A stretch of 64,000 bases of DNA, from the NCBI GenBank assembly GCA_964036295.1, contig OZ038470.1:4699001-4763000 (forward strand). Reading direction: 5' to 3'. The notes under the pieces were generated by a model, which worked only from the letters and a program-made list of their open reading frames with translations, was not told where the DNA came from and did not search any database. The stretch comes from Plumapathes pennacea. Its lineage: Eukaryota; Cnidaria; Anthozoa; Antipatharia; Myriopathidae. The translations under genes and the position numbers were made by a program. This document shows, piece by piece, positions 20,470 to 33,300 of the stretch (position 1 is its first letter; each line of letters opens with the position of its first letter).

Positions 20470-21250
20470 GACCATGATTGTAGTTTTAGGTCAGCGGTCG
20501 GCGTATGTGACCGATCAAAAATATATTACATTTATTACCTAAGCTGGCTATCGCAGGTAGCCAGAGCCCAACTTGAACTTATTACATTTATCAATTTTGT
20601 AAATAGGGTACAGATAAAATAGTCTACGGGACTCGACGATGATGGTTATTAGTATTACCATCATCTTCACGAGGAGGCATCTGTATGCTGACTTTTGTTA
20701 TCGTTCATAATATCGTTGTTTATCCACAGCAGTGTCCACCTTCAAGTCATAGTTATCGCAAACCACGAAGTTAGGTAACTTGGATGTTACATTTCTTTCT
20801 GTGGAGTGTTTCTATGAAGCAATGACCATTAAGTTAAACTCAGTTGCTTCGATGTTCTGCGAAGTGTTTCTTTGAAGAAGTCACCACAAAGTTACACTCA
20901 ATGCTTCGTTGATATACTCAGTCTTCTTTCTTCAAAGTGTTTCTTCGAAGTAATCACCGCAAATTAGATCGATGGTACTCTTTCTATGAAGTGTTTTTAT
21001 GAAGTAGGCACCACGAAGTTACACTTAATTGCTTCGTGCTTAGTACTCAGTCTTCTTTCTTTGAAGTTTTTCTTCGAAGTAATCACTATGTTAACTACCC
21101 TTCTTTCTGCGAAGTGTTTCTTCGAAGTAATGGCAAAAAGTTATACTCCATTGCTTACAAGTTGCTTTACCCCTGCAAGTTGCTTGTCACCATAATATCA
21201 CAATCGCTTGTTTCGGAGAAATCTTTCTGCGGAGTGTTTCTTCGCAGTAG
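20470..21250. repeat. 3' flank of copy B with degenerate tandem repeat
   Basis: Homologous to 6003-7115 and 42385-43490 but shorter. It lacks the 160-bp insert that copies A and C share at about 6169-6330. From 20770 the GAAGTGTTTCTTCGAAGTA repeats run to the end of the TIR gene. Confidence 0.7.
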
Positions 21251-21308
21251 TTACCGGACTCCTCCGGTGAAAGTAGGATGCACGAAGCCTGTTAGTAAAC
21301 CGACAACA

Positions 21309-24300
21309 CTAATCCACCCGCAGAGCCTTGGCGAGGGCGTCCCAAAGATAGGGTTTGATAACACTGCTCTCCCAGTCCAGGTATGTTCTGTCTCGCAACA
21401 AGGTTGGTATCTCGCATTCCTTTAATAGTATCGGGACGACCACATGGGAACCAATGACTGCTAATGCCGTCTGTATCTCATGCCGACACCATTTGCTTTG
21501 AATAAAGTCTGGTGAGAGAACAGCCAGTGTTTTTCTGCTGCTGTAAATCGCATCAGTGATGTTTTCCACTATAGTAGCTCCTGCTACAAAATCCCTGAAG
21601 TCGACACAGCAGAGAAACTCTCTCCGTTCCAGCTCCTCTATCAGCTCCTGCACAAACTGAGTGTCTTTAGAGCTGTAGCAAACGAATACATCGTACTTTT
21701 TCTCGAAGTCGGTTTCTCCGCTTTCTACCAAAAATAAAGGAAGGAAATGCGCAAGACAGCGCCAAAGTGAAACGCATATCGTTTTAAATTCTCTTAACCC
21801 CTCCAAGAAATGATCAACTTAAAATTTCCATTTCAGCCTCTTTCCAGAAATATACTAGAAATACGATAATCGCAGATACCCCCTCGCTCTGCCATTGATG
21901 GGACTTTTACTTTGGAACTCCCAACAAGAGTAGCCTTTATTTTACCGAAATGTTGGCTCAATCTTTTCTTCGAAGTCAAGTGCTACACGCAAAGGAAGGA
22001 GAAAAAGAATAGTGTGTGTTATAAGAGTCGATTGCGTGACGAAGTACGTATTTTCCACGGTCGACACGTCAAATCTATTCATACAGTCTGCCAAGCAACG
22101 TTCTCAAAATTTAATACTCAAATTTTGAAGTTGGTCGGCCGTCGTAGTACGGAAAAAAGGAACATTGATTTTCCAATTTTGAATGTAGAGACAGTACAAT
22201 TAAATAGGCTTCCTGTGCGATTTGTTTTTACTCTGGACTGTATGCTCCAGACTCAGGCATGCATATTTAATGAGCTCGAATTGTTTTGTATGTGAACCAG
22301 CTCAAAACAGCATAATTTCTCCCAGAATCAAAGCAAAACTTGAACGGTTTACTTCAAATTATACACGGGCTTCAGACCTGGTCATACTTCTAAGGGCTTG
22401 TGAACGATTCTCGCTGCAATCACCGCATGTCAGATTACAGTTTTAGTCTTGAAAGAAAAAATAAGACATCTGACTAAATCATTCAAGACTCCAAGTTCCG
22501 ATTGCTCTGAGCAAATACGGTAGCCGAAACTGGCGACAGAGGCGTATTAAAACAATACTTCGAGGGAAAATGATCAGCATACAGATTCTAATACATTCTT
22601 GAAGTGATCGAGTTACAAGATACGGGTAGAATATATTTGTCACGGTGATTGTTCGATTTCCACTGACTAACCTTTGTTGCTTGTCCTTTCTGAATAAGTA
22701 GCTGAGTTTAACACAAAACGGCGTCTGAAGCTCCCGCTTTTCTTTCAAGCGCTGTTCCTTTTGCGGAGCCGTTTCTTCGGCACGCTTCCGTTCATGATGC
22801 TGTCGGTTATAACATGTTTGTCGTCTTTTCTCTAGACGTATTTGGCGCTGTTCGATCGTTTCACGATTTCGCCTTGCCCGTGCCTGTTCCCTTCTCTTTT
22901 AAAGACGAGCTTCGCGAGACCGTTCTGTTTCAAGTTTTCCAGTTTTCAAATTCATTTTCGTGAAACCAGTTACGTACAATTATTGCTTCGTTCAAATCTT
23001 TTAAAAACACTGGCGGAGACGCTAATCGATTACGTCATTGCCTTAGGCACCTGGCCTAAAAAGTCGTACCACACACACACACACACACACATACACATAC
23101 ACACACACGAACATTAAATTTCGAGATGGCGACACGCTTGGAGTCTTCAAATGAGGCGACTATGCTGCATTAGCGTCGTGAATATTACCCTCGCTTCGCT
23201 CGGGGATCATACAGTATGGAAAACTTGGCATTTGAAGTTTTCTCAGACGACAGCTGATTGAGCTATCAATTCTCACTACAATAGTCGTACATTTTCTTTT
23301 TGAATGGTTGCAAAAATATGTATTCTACGTGTGATTCGAAAGAGGCGTAGAAGGTGGGTCCGACATAATTCATGATTCGGCAGTGCGGTCACCTAATTCT
23401 TCACTAGTCAGAGGACATCGCACAATTCAAGTCATTCAGTGCAACGCTCTTCAAATCTCAAGACTAGGACTCGATACTCAACCACAAGTTAGTTGCATCC
23501 ATTTTTATGACATAGTGTGCACAAGCAAAACGGGGCTTGCACACAAGGTGAGTTAGACCGAGTTAGATTGCAATGGCGACTAGCGTTGAGAAAAGAAAGT
23601 GACGTCAGGAAAGTACAGTATTTCGGCGGTGTTGTATTTTTTAAGGCTGAACGAGTTTAGTGGGAATATCCTTTTTTCATTGTTTACATAACGAAATTAT
23701 GAACTTTCCACGTGTGAGTACGTACAAGTCAAGATTGCACGCACGCTTAATAATTACGTATTATCTAACTCCCTCGTAACATGCCTACATGGTGATCTGT
23801 TGTTGTTGTTTTTATCTCTTAGCAACGTTCAACACGGCTGTATTTTCTGCACGTTACTATGCGATATTCGTACATTATTAAAGAAGTTGGATAATAAAAC
23901 ATTAATATAATTCTGTTTCTTACCTGGGATTCGCCATTTACTATCTTGCTCCCGATTTGCGGGTTCGTAATGAATCGGGTGACTGATGTTTATTATTTCA
24001 CCACCTCCAATAGAAACTGAACGTCTCTTCACCAGACAGTGGTGTAAACCGACCGCCAGCACAACAACTACCAAGACACTTGCCGGTATAGAAATATACC
24101 AGACCATATCTGTTGGACTGCTTCTGCCACTTCGTATGGGACTTACTTGTCTATCTAAAAAAAACAAACCAAAACTATAATTATTACTATATATTAGGAA
24201 TTACGTGTACTATATAGTATTACTACCTGAAGAAAAATAATTTACTATAATTGTAACTACGGTACTTCTACTATGCAACTATACTGCTGCGGCTAGCTAG

Positions 24301-27300
24301 TGTTACTACTATCTGGTGCTCAAAATATTCATTCAATAATAACATCGTTACTACAGTATTAACCTGGTATGCAGCCACTGGAAGATGTTAAGCCAGATGG
24401 AGATTCCGTAAAGTTGTTCCCAAAATTGTTTGGACATGGTGTACATTCATAAGTCACGTTGTTTGTGCCATCATTGTATGTCCCAGGTGGACACGGGTGC
24501 TTTTCATTCTCCCAGGGGGGACAGAAGTGTCCCTTTGGGCAGGGGACTGCAAAAAACAACACCGAACACAATCAGACAGACATACAGACGATATTCAACA
24601 CTTTAACCCAATAACACGACCAAATAATGTTCCCTTCATGTTTTTAAGACCTATATCTGTAACCTTTTGCAGACTTTTCTCAAATTAGAGTGTCTAGTAA
24701 TGTTTGAAGAATGGTCCAGCTCGTTAATTACACTTGTAAATGTTTATTAAATTGACACCTGGGCCCGGTTGTTCGTAAGCCGATTAAGCTAATCTAATGT
24801 GACAGGGTCAGAGTGCTTATTTTTTTTGTATTTTTATATTTCTATACTCTAAACCTGCAGTTAATTATTATCACTTGGAAGGCTCTAGTTTGTTCTAGAG
24901 TATTGAGCAATGCAGCAGTTTCAGTTGTTTTAGCTTTGTTTCAGCACTTGCTAGGACCATATTTGGATATGTTTAGTCGCCATGTGCTGGGAATTTCGTA
25001 ATCACTAGCTATCACAATGCCAGCACATGTAGCTCTTAGTGAGTGTTCGATCAGCTCTCTGTGGAGGAGGTTCACTCCTGGTTGTACTGTGCAAGACATG
25101 GAATTATAAATTGTTAAGCGAGCATATCGGAGCACAAGGTACAATTTAGTTTATTCTCTCTTACTGCTAGGTTTATATAATATTATAGAATTCTTTAGGT
25201 TCAGTTTCTAGCTCAGTTAATGTGCACGTTTTTCAGTTCAGTATAGTTATTGCCTTCAGCAATACTATTTCTCAATCTGCATAAGCACATGGTCCAATTC
25301 AAGTTGTATCAAGCTCAGTTGTTATTTAGTTGTGTTTCACTTAACCTTTGCCCTTGGTGAAGCAAGTATTTCAGTGCACAGATTTTATATCTATTGATGC
25401 ATCCAAATTGATTTGCTCACCTTTGCTGTGTTAGCATCCTGTGCATTTCTTAGTCGAATACTTTCATCTTTGTGCCCTTATTTTGTTTAGTTTAGTCCGT
25501 TCAATGCTACAATCACTAGCCATGCTTTTCAGTATTTCACAGCATGGATTTGCATATCAGCTTTCTGTTTAGTCAATGATTACTTAATTAGTCATTAAGT
25601 CATTTCCTGTCAATTAGCAATTTCTATTGTTGCAAGGTTTCCATTGTTTACCTTTTGTTGTCAACAAGTTAAACAGTAGTCTTTAGTATCAGTGCTACTC
25701 TTATGGCTAGGATAATAGAGTTAGATTATATTCTTATAGTATTTTGTTGTACTTGCTTTGTTTCCTAGCACTGTTACTCGTTTCCGTTTCAGATCGTTTT
25801 ACCTACCATTGATACCGTTTTTATACACCGTTTGGTACTGTTTTTATCTGTTTCATTAAAGTGTTTTGTCAGTCCACTCGCTGCATCCCTATTTAATTTA
25901 TTCATGGCGAAACCGCTCGCGCCGTCAGGTTACACTAAGATTAACAAAATTATTTCTCTCGACCTCTCTCCTAATAAATTGCAGGGTTTTGTTCGAAGAA
26001 GGATTAAAGAGCTTGTTCCAGGTTAAAACGTATCAAGGAAGTCATTGAGGACAAAACCTTCACACTTTCAGGCTTATAAATGACAAAAAAGTTTAGATCT
26101 AATCCAGGATTAGCCTAATCGTGCTTTGAAAAACCGGGCCCAGGAGGACAAAATAATGTTCTTGTCAAATTCCTATGTTACTCTATTATGTATTAGGGGG
26201 CGTGCACAGAAAACCAAGGCTGGGCCTTGGTGTTTTGTGCTGAATCGTGTTGCCAAATGTAGGATTTTGATAAAGATAAAGTAAGGCAGCCAATATATGA
26301 TGGTTGTACCAATGTTACCATTTTAATGGCTAATTTATGCTCTCAGGAAGGAAATATTCTTTTGCAAGAATTTGACACACCATTTGATCTTATTTGAAAG
26401 CCCCCCCCCCCCCCCCCTGGGGCTTATTAGAACATTTATGGCATACTATATTTTGATTTAAGATGCATGGCCTTTTCTTAATATTTTCTTAATATTGTAA
26501 GACATAACATAGACATGCTTACCTACAGTAACGTGAGCTGATTTGTTGACCTTGTTAAACTCGTCTTTCATTACTATGCACGTATAACTTCCTGCATCTG
26601 TTGCAGAGACATTATTTATCTCCAGAGAAGTTTTTATAAAAATATAGGTTGTTTCTCCATTATGGTGGTAGTAAACAAAATGTTTATCCTCATTTATCAT
26701 TTGTCCAGATTTGTAAAAATATATAATTCCATCCTTGGCTAGGCCCTCGCACGTTATATTGACAGACCCACCAGTAAATGCAGTAAATACAGGAACTGGT
26801 TCAAAAGATGATACTTGTTGAATAGCAGGTGAAGCTGTGTGGCAAAAGAATACACAAAGATTAGGAGTGCAGTGTACAGTACCAGACTACTGCCAATGCT
26901 CTTCTGGGTTAACCCTTTTACCCCTGAGCTCATAATACAAATATTTGTCCCAACCATTCATTACAAGAGAAATGTATGAGTGAAGTAAGAATTGATAGGC
27001 CATTCAGCTTTCATCTACAATCCTGGACAAAATTGTTGGGACAGCAGACATGATTTGTGCCTGTCACACGACAATAACATCCCCCTCCCCCCTCCCATTT
27101 CAGTGTTGAAAAGTTTATGTCTTCTAACACTTAACACTAACACTTAACAGTAAACCCCATCTAGGCCCTTTTAAATTTTATTTTTAAAATATCTAGTCTT
27201 GTAACACTTAACTGTATCTTTTTCCATAACACTTAACATTAATTTTTTTGGATTCATAACACCCAGTAAAAAATTCAGGCCCATAACACAGTTACCCCAT

Positions 27301-30300
27301 CTAGACCCTCTGATTTGACCAATAATGCTCGAGAGGAATTTGATGGATCATAACATTTGGTAATCCCTGGCTCTTGCACATCATTAGATTCTCAAAGTAT
27401 CATAATCATTTGAACTCTATTTTGTCTGGTAGGTTGTTGTTTCCTTTTTATTTACTTGATATATTAAAAGTGAAACTTTGACTTACTGATAGCTGACACT
27501 ATTTGCACTGCAGTGTCGTTTCCCAATTTATTTGTGCCAACACAAGTGTAATTTCCTGCATCTCCCATTTCAAACCCATTGAGTATCTGCAGCACCTTCT
27601 TGCATTCACTAAACTTGTACCTCGAAGAATTCTTCAGTGGCTGGCCATTAAAGAGCCAAGATACATGTGCAGCAGGGTTAGCCTTAACTTCACATTCTAT
27701 TCGAAGAGTTTCATCAACGGTCAAAGTCTGACTCGGACCATTCGTGATACGCACACTTGGAGGACCTGATAAATAGTGAAAAGAATACCATCACAATGTC
27801 TTCCTCGCAATCTCAAGCTCTAACCTCATTCCCAGGCTCTTTCATCTTCTAGCTCTCCTGCCCCAAAAGCCTGGGAATGAGGTTGCTCCAGCTCTTGTTT
27901 TTAAAGTGCCTATAAGCCTTCAGACGTTACGTTTTTATATGAAAGTAGGAAGTAATCTAAACAACTTATGACCAAAGAAACTCCGCTCCGAAGCGTTTTT
28001 ATATATTTTTCCGCCCGGCAAACATGCGAGTTTTTCGATCAAGAGCCTGGGTTATGACGTCAGAGGAGGGATTCGTTTCTTGTCAAACAAAACTTTCACA
28101 CAGATTTTGCAGTTGGCGAGGCGAGAATTATGCTCATAGATGTGTTGTCGAGAAAAACGTAACCAAGGGAAAAAAAACAACTAAGGTAAAGAGACGCCAA
28201 AGCGATGCCAGTGCCTTCTCTGACGTCACAGATCCAGTCTCCCATGTCGCTCGGTCAAGATTTCGGAATTCTGAGTTCAACCGCGTGAAAAAAGTATAAG
28301 AACGCTTCGGAACGGAGTTTCTTTGAATATAAGTTGCTTAGATCACTTCCTACTTTCATATAAAAACGTAACGTCTGAAGGCTTATAGGCACTTTAAGGT
28401 CGCCCACTCCACGAAGTGGAGAGGCGACCTTTATGGGATTGAGTTGTCCCCTATTCACTCTGCGTCCACAGTGGAAATCCATATAAAGATGTGTTCTTTT
28501 GTGTTCTATCCAAATTTGGGCATTCCAAAATTGGGCGTGACGAACGTGTTAACTTGTCCTGATTTTTTTATCATGGTGGTCATACATTTGAAGCTTGTCG
28601 TTTGTTCATTGAGCCAGAGTGTCCCTACAGTGGTAGGGTACTCACTGTACTGTGGTTACGAAGCATACCGCAATTGAGCGAGAATGTTCGGTCGAACGAA
28701 GATGATGAAACTGCATGGCTAATATGCCGTGATCATGAAGTGCAGCCATTGTGCCGCTCTTTTGTAACAAGGGTGCTTCTACAGCTGTAACGCATATCGA
28801 AGTTGACACAGCGAGGCAATTATGCTCGAAACTCAACACCGTTTGGTTCTGTGGAACATGTACGGATAAACTGGGATTTGGATTGCGTTCTTGTTCACCG
28901 CGGAAATTTCGTGGATTCGATATTTGATGGATACCGCTACGCGATTGCAAATAACTCTGTCGCCGCTAATTATTTAGTCCCAACGAAACTTTCTGTGGCG
29001 ACACGAAATACTTCTGGGAAGATAACAGGCCGAAAACGGAAACCAAAGCTTCGATGAGCTTGAGCCGTAAAACAATAGCGATTTATGCTTTACATTGTAC
29101 GTGACTTTTGTTGCCTAACAAAATGCTTCTGCTTATCATATATTACCTGCTGAAATGTTTCTTCCATTCGATCATGTAGCTTTTGTTTCGCAATGGTCAA
29201 TGTGTACTAGAAATGAACAATACACCGAAATAGTCCTGTGCATTGAGTTTGCAGTCACAAATGACTGAACACGCTGTGAACAAAACCGCAAAATATTGTA
29301 AACAAGTACAGTATCGTGTTTCATTTAATCGTGGCCTCTGATTAGAATCGATTGTGCATAAAAAGATATGTCACGCATTACTCAGCTTTTCTTGCCGGCT
29401 GACACCTTTGCTCCTAAGCTCAAAATGCAGAGTCGCTCAACCTTCAAGAAGCAAGTGTATGAGTGTTGTAATGATAATTTATAGTTTAGTCAGGTTTCAT
29501 TTGAGCAAAGTTCTCTATACTGTGGTATTTTTCTGGTGAGAAACTGAAGTCTCTCTTGAGAGTTCCGCTCTTGTCCCTTCTGTCCATTTTAGTATATTCT
29601 GGTCTCCACGCAACTCACGCCGCGAGCTCACTGGCAACGCCAAATCAACTGGGTCCCTGCAACTTCATCGTTCTAGAAAGCTCGCCATTTCTGGCCGTTG
29701 GTACTTTTCCCAGTCGTCTTAGCACTACAGAGATCTATTTAAAACTAGATTACCCTTGACGGGTTCAACTAGCGATCCAATTCTTAATACGTCCTCCCAG
29801 CCTTCGAGTTTCGTCCACATTGGAGGGTCTGGGTACGAGATTGCTCAGATTTTCTCTTATTTTGGCGCAAAAAATTAATCCCAATCAGGCAGTATAACAT
29901 ATATGGGCGACCTTACAGCGGCCACGCTGCTTTGATTCATTATCAAAAAAAACAAAAAAAAAAAACAAACAAAACAAAACAAAACAAAACAAAATCTAAA
30001 AGTGACAGCACAACAATGCAACAGCTAAATTGCACTGTCCATATTCAAAATAATATTGTATTTTATTTGCACACAATGTCACAAGCAACAATATACTGTG
30101 TCCAACCATTAATTTTATGCAACATTGTGTTGACCTAATATGTCCTGATCTAATCAGTCAATTTTACCCACTCCTAAACTCTGAACACAAATAAGTTATC
30201 CCAATAAGATAACTTAAATTTTGTGAGACTTAAGAAGAAGAAAAATCTTGTCATCTTTGTTGATGTTGGTAAAGTCTTCATTTTCTTTTTTCTTCTTGTA

Positions 30301-33300
30301 ATCTGAGATGTATGGGTGATTTGTTTTCAGGTGAGGGGCAGGGGCTTACCAGTATCTCAAACTTTAAATTCAACAAGAAGGACACTTATCTATAATCAGG
30401 GGAGGTAAAAAAAAAAAAAAACAATTATTTATCCAGCCCTTTAGCCAAGTTATCCAGTTTAAATGAGGAGGTTCATTTTTGACTGTCAGATACACTGTAC
30501 ATGTGGCTATTCACGGTCATGGGACCCCCAAATAATGAATGGTATTAAACTTATTAAATTATCACAATCCCATTCCATAATGAATCTACAGGTAGTCTTC
30601 TTATTTACCTTTACTGACACCCTCATCAGTGGGACAGACTTGTCGGCGTTGTCTGAGCCTTGGCAAAGTTTCAGCAGCTGAATAAAATAAACATATACAC
30701 AAGCAATAATGAAATAAATACAGAGCTGACTAAAGTGCATTAAAGATCTTAATACAGGAATAATGTCCATCAAATAAAACTACATTATCAAACTGGAGTG
30801 CCATTTGTGACTGTCTGAAACAGCCGACAGAGGGAGGGAAAGAGGATTGTGGGGTAATAAATTAAGTGACATAAAATAAACACGTCAATAATTGATCGGA
30901 CAAAGAGCACTAATAGCTAATGGAAAGTATTATCAACTGATCAGTATTTTAAGCAATTTACTATTCGTTTTATGCCTAGAACAGATCAGCGGGTGTTACT
31001 AAAACACGAAACAGCGAAACAACGAAACAGCTAATTATTAACTAAAATTAACAGTAATAACTAAATAAACAATAAACTACTTTTGGCTTCGGAAATATGC
31101 ACGGATAATTGTCCGAGGATATTATCTGTTCCGAGAAGCGAACAGTTGCCCGAGAGCGAAGCTCGAGGTCAACTGTGAGCTTCGAGGAACAGATAATGTC
31201 CAAGGACAATTATCCGTGCATATTTCCGAAGCCAAAAGTAGTTTATTGTCTTTATTATCCTTCAACTATTTCCTCTCGCAGCGCAAATAATGGCGCAAGG
31301 ACTGTGAAACTCTTTGGTGCTTTCTCCAACTGTTTTTTCGACAAATGAATTGATGTCCTCCTCGGTAGTCATCTCGTAATGGTTTTTTGTGATTAATATT
31401 TAAAATTGTGTTCGGATATGGTCAATAAATAAACAATAAACTACTTTTGGCGAGGAAATATGCACGGATAATTGTCCGAGGATATTATCTGTTCCGAGAA
31501 GTCGAGGAACAGATAATGTCCAAGGACAATTATCCGTGCATATTTCCGAAGTCAAAAGTAGTTTATTGTCTTTATTATCCTTCAAATATTTCCTCTCGCA
31601 GCGCAAATAACGGTGCGGAAACTGTGAAACTTTTTAGTGCTTTTATTTTCGACCAATAAATTGATGTCCTCCTCAGTAGTCGTCTTGTAATGATTTTTGT
31701 GACTAAATAAATAGAACAGTGTTCGGATATTGTCAATAAACAGCGTTACTTCGCCAGGCGGGGGTTATTCGCTGATGTTATTCGGTCACGTGTCACGATT
31801 CTACCAATCACGCGCGGGGGGAAATATTTCATGGGTCATAATACCGATTATCACAGTGAAACAACGAATTCTACATGCTAGTGACGACATGCTATGGTTG
31901 CGGGAACTTGTTAAAGTTTCGTGGACAAATGCCGAACCGCTGGGGGTGTTACTAAAACACAAAACAGCAAAAAGGAACGAAACAGCTAAATATCTAAAAT
32001 TAACTGCAATAACTAATACCTATATAATAACAATGATCACTGAACCTATTGCTGAAATAAACAAGCCCGTTAGTCATGTTGCGTCAAGTTGGTATTAATC
32101 TGTCCTTGTGCACTGGTATTTCCGGAGGTGTTGTAACGCACTAATTTTGTGTAGTAACAGCATCAAAGAACAGCTTTCCAATCACACGCACCGAATATCA
32201 ATAGCGAAAACCTTGACAAAAAATACTAGATTGAAGAGACTATATTTAATTGAGTCAATTCCAAGTGGGATCATACCATCACGCCCCACTGTGCCGGTAA
32301 ACTAAAGAAATGGGATCATGTGTACTAAGGGTGGTGTCACATCGACCGACATGATCCAAGAAATGTAACATTACGCTCTCTCTGTTTCACGACAAGCAAT
32401 CATTTTGTTGACGGTCGATAGTCTGAAATACTCGACAGGATGAGGGCTGGGGATGAGGGGAGGGATCCCGGATTGGATTTGACTCGTCATACAGCAATAA
32501 CTAATATTCATTTTTTATCAAATTTCTGTGTGACTCATTTACGCAATTACGCTTCTCTGTATATATAACTGATCCAAACTTCGCCGTTAACTAAATGCGA
32601 AATGTTCACTCTTTACATATGACTGATCCAAACTTCGCCGTTAACTAAATGAGAAATATTTACTCTGTATATAAGGTAGACCTAAACTTCGCCGTTAACT
32701 AAATGCGAAATATTCACTCTGTATATAATGTAGACCTAAACTTCGCCGTTAACTAAATGCGAAATATTCACTCTGTATATAAGGTAGACCTAAACTTCGC
32801 CATTAACTAAATGCGAAATATTCACTCTGTATATAATGTAGACCTAAACTTCGCCGTCAACTAACTGCGAAATATTCACTAGGTATATTTTTTTGGACCA
32901 AAAACTTCGCCGTTAACTAACTGGGAAATACTGTAACACAGGAAATTTCCAAAATCCGTTCTAACTTTTTTACGGGGGCATAAGAGGAATAATGAAGTGT
33001 TCATTATTCTAAAATTTCCATTGTTCCATTAATCCAGTCCAGAAAACCACATCATTCCGTTTCATAAAATAACATTCATCCACTACTCAAATACAACAAC
33101 TTCATTTATTCCGCTTCAGCCCCCGATTTTCAGTCCGACCAAACGCTGTTATATCGCATTTCCTTCGTGTACAGTTTTACAATATAGTCATTTATTTTTA
33201 GTTCATATCCTGTGCAAAAAGGAATTTGTTTTAGTTACCATTGAGGTAGCTATTTGCCTATTGTTCCTGTTCAACAGAACATCGTTAAATTCCGTTATTT

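Larger units (their letters stand above)
21855..23207. mobile_element. 1.35-kb insertion in intron 6 of copy B
   Basis: Copies A and C read GAAATATATTATACAGTATG without a break where copy B has this block between GAAATATA and TCATACAGTATGG. It contains a segment (22022-22140) related to the MITE at 55606-55902, a basic minus-strand frame (22479-22906) and a CA microsatellite. Ends were not matched as inverted repeats, so the class stays open. Confidence 0.6.

Noticed and set aside
28803-29057. 84-codon plus-strand frame in the copy B insertion
   Set aside because: Looks moderately protein-like but no family could be named and upstream frames are broken; kept only as part of the unidentified insertion.
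32582-32935. 54-bp repeat array considered as a CRISPR-like array
   Set aside because: Units are contiguous and diverge along their whole length without unique spacers, and an inverted partner array exists at 33.8-34.2 kb; this is a eukaryotic foldback element.
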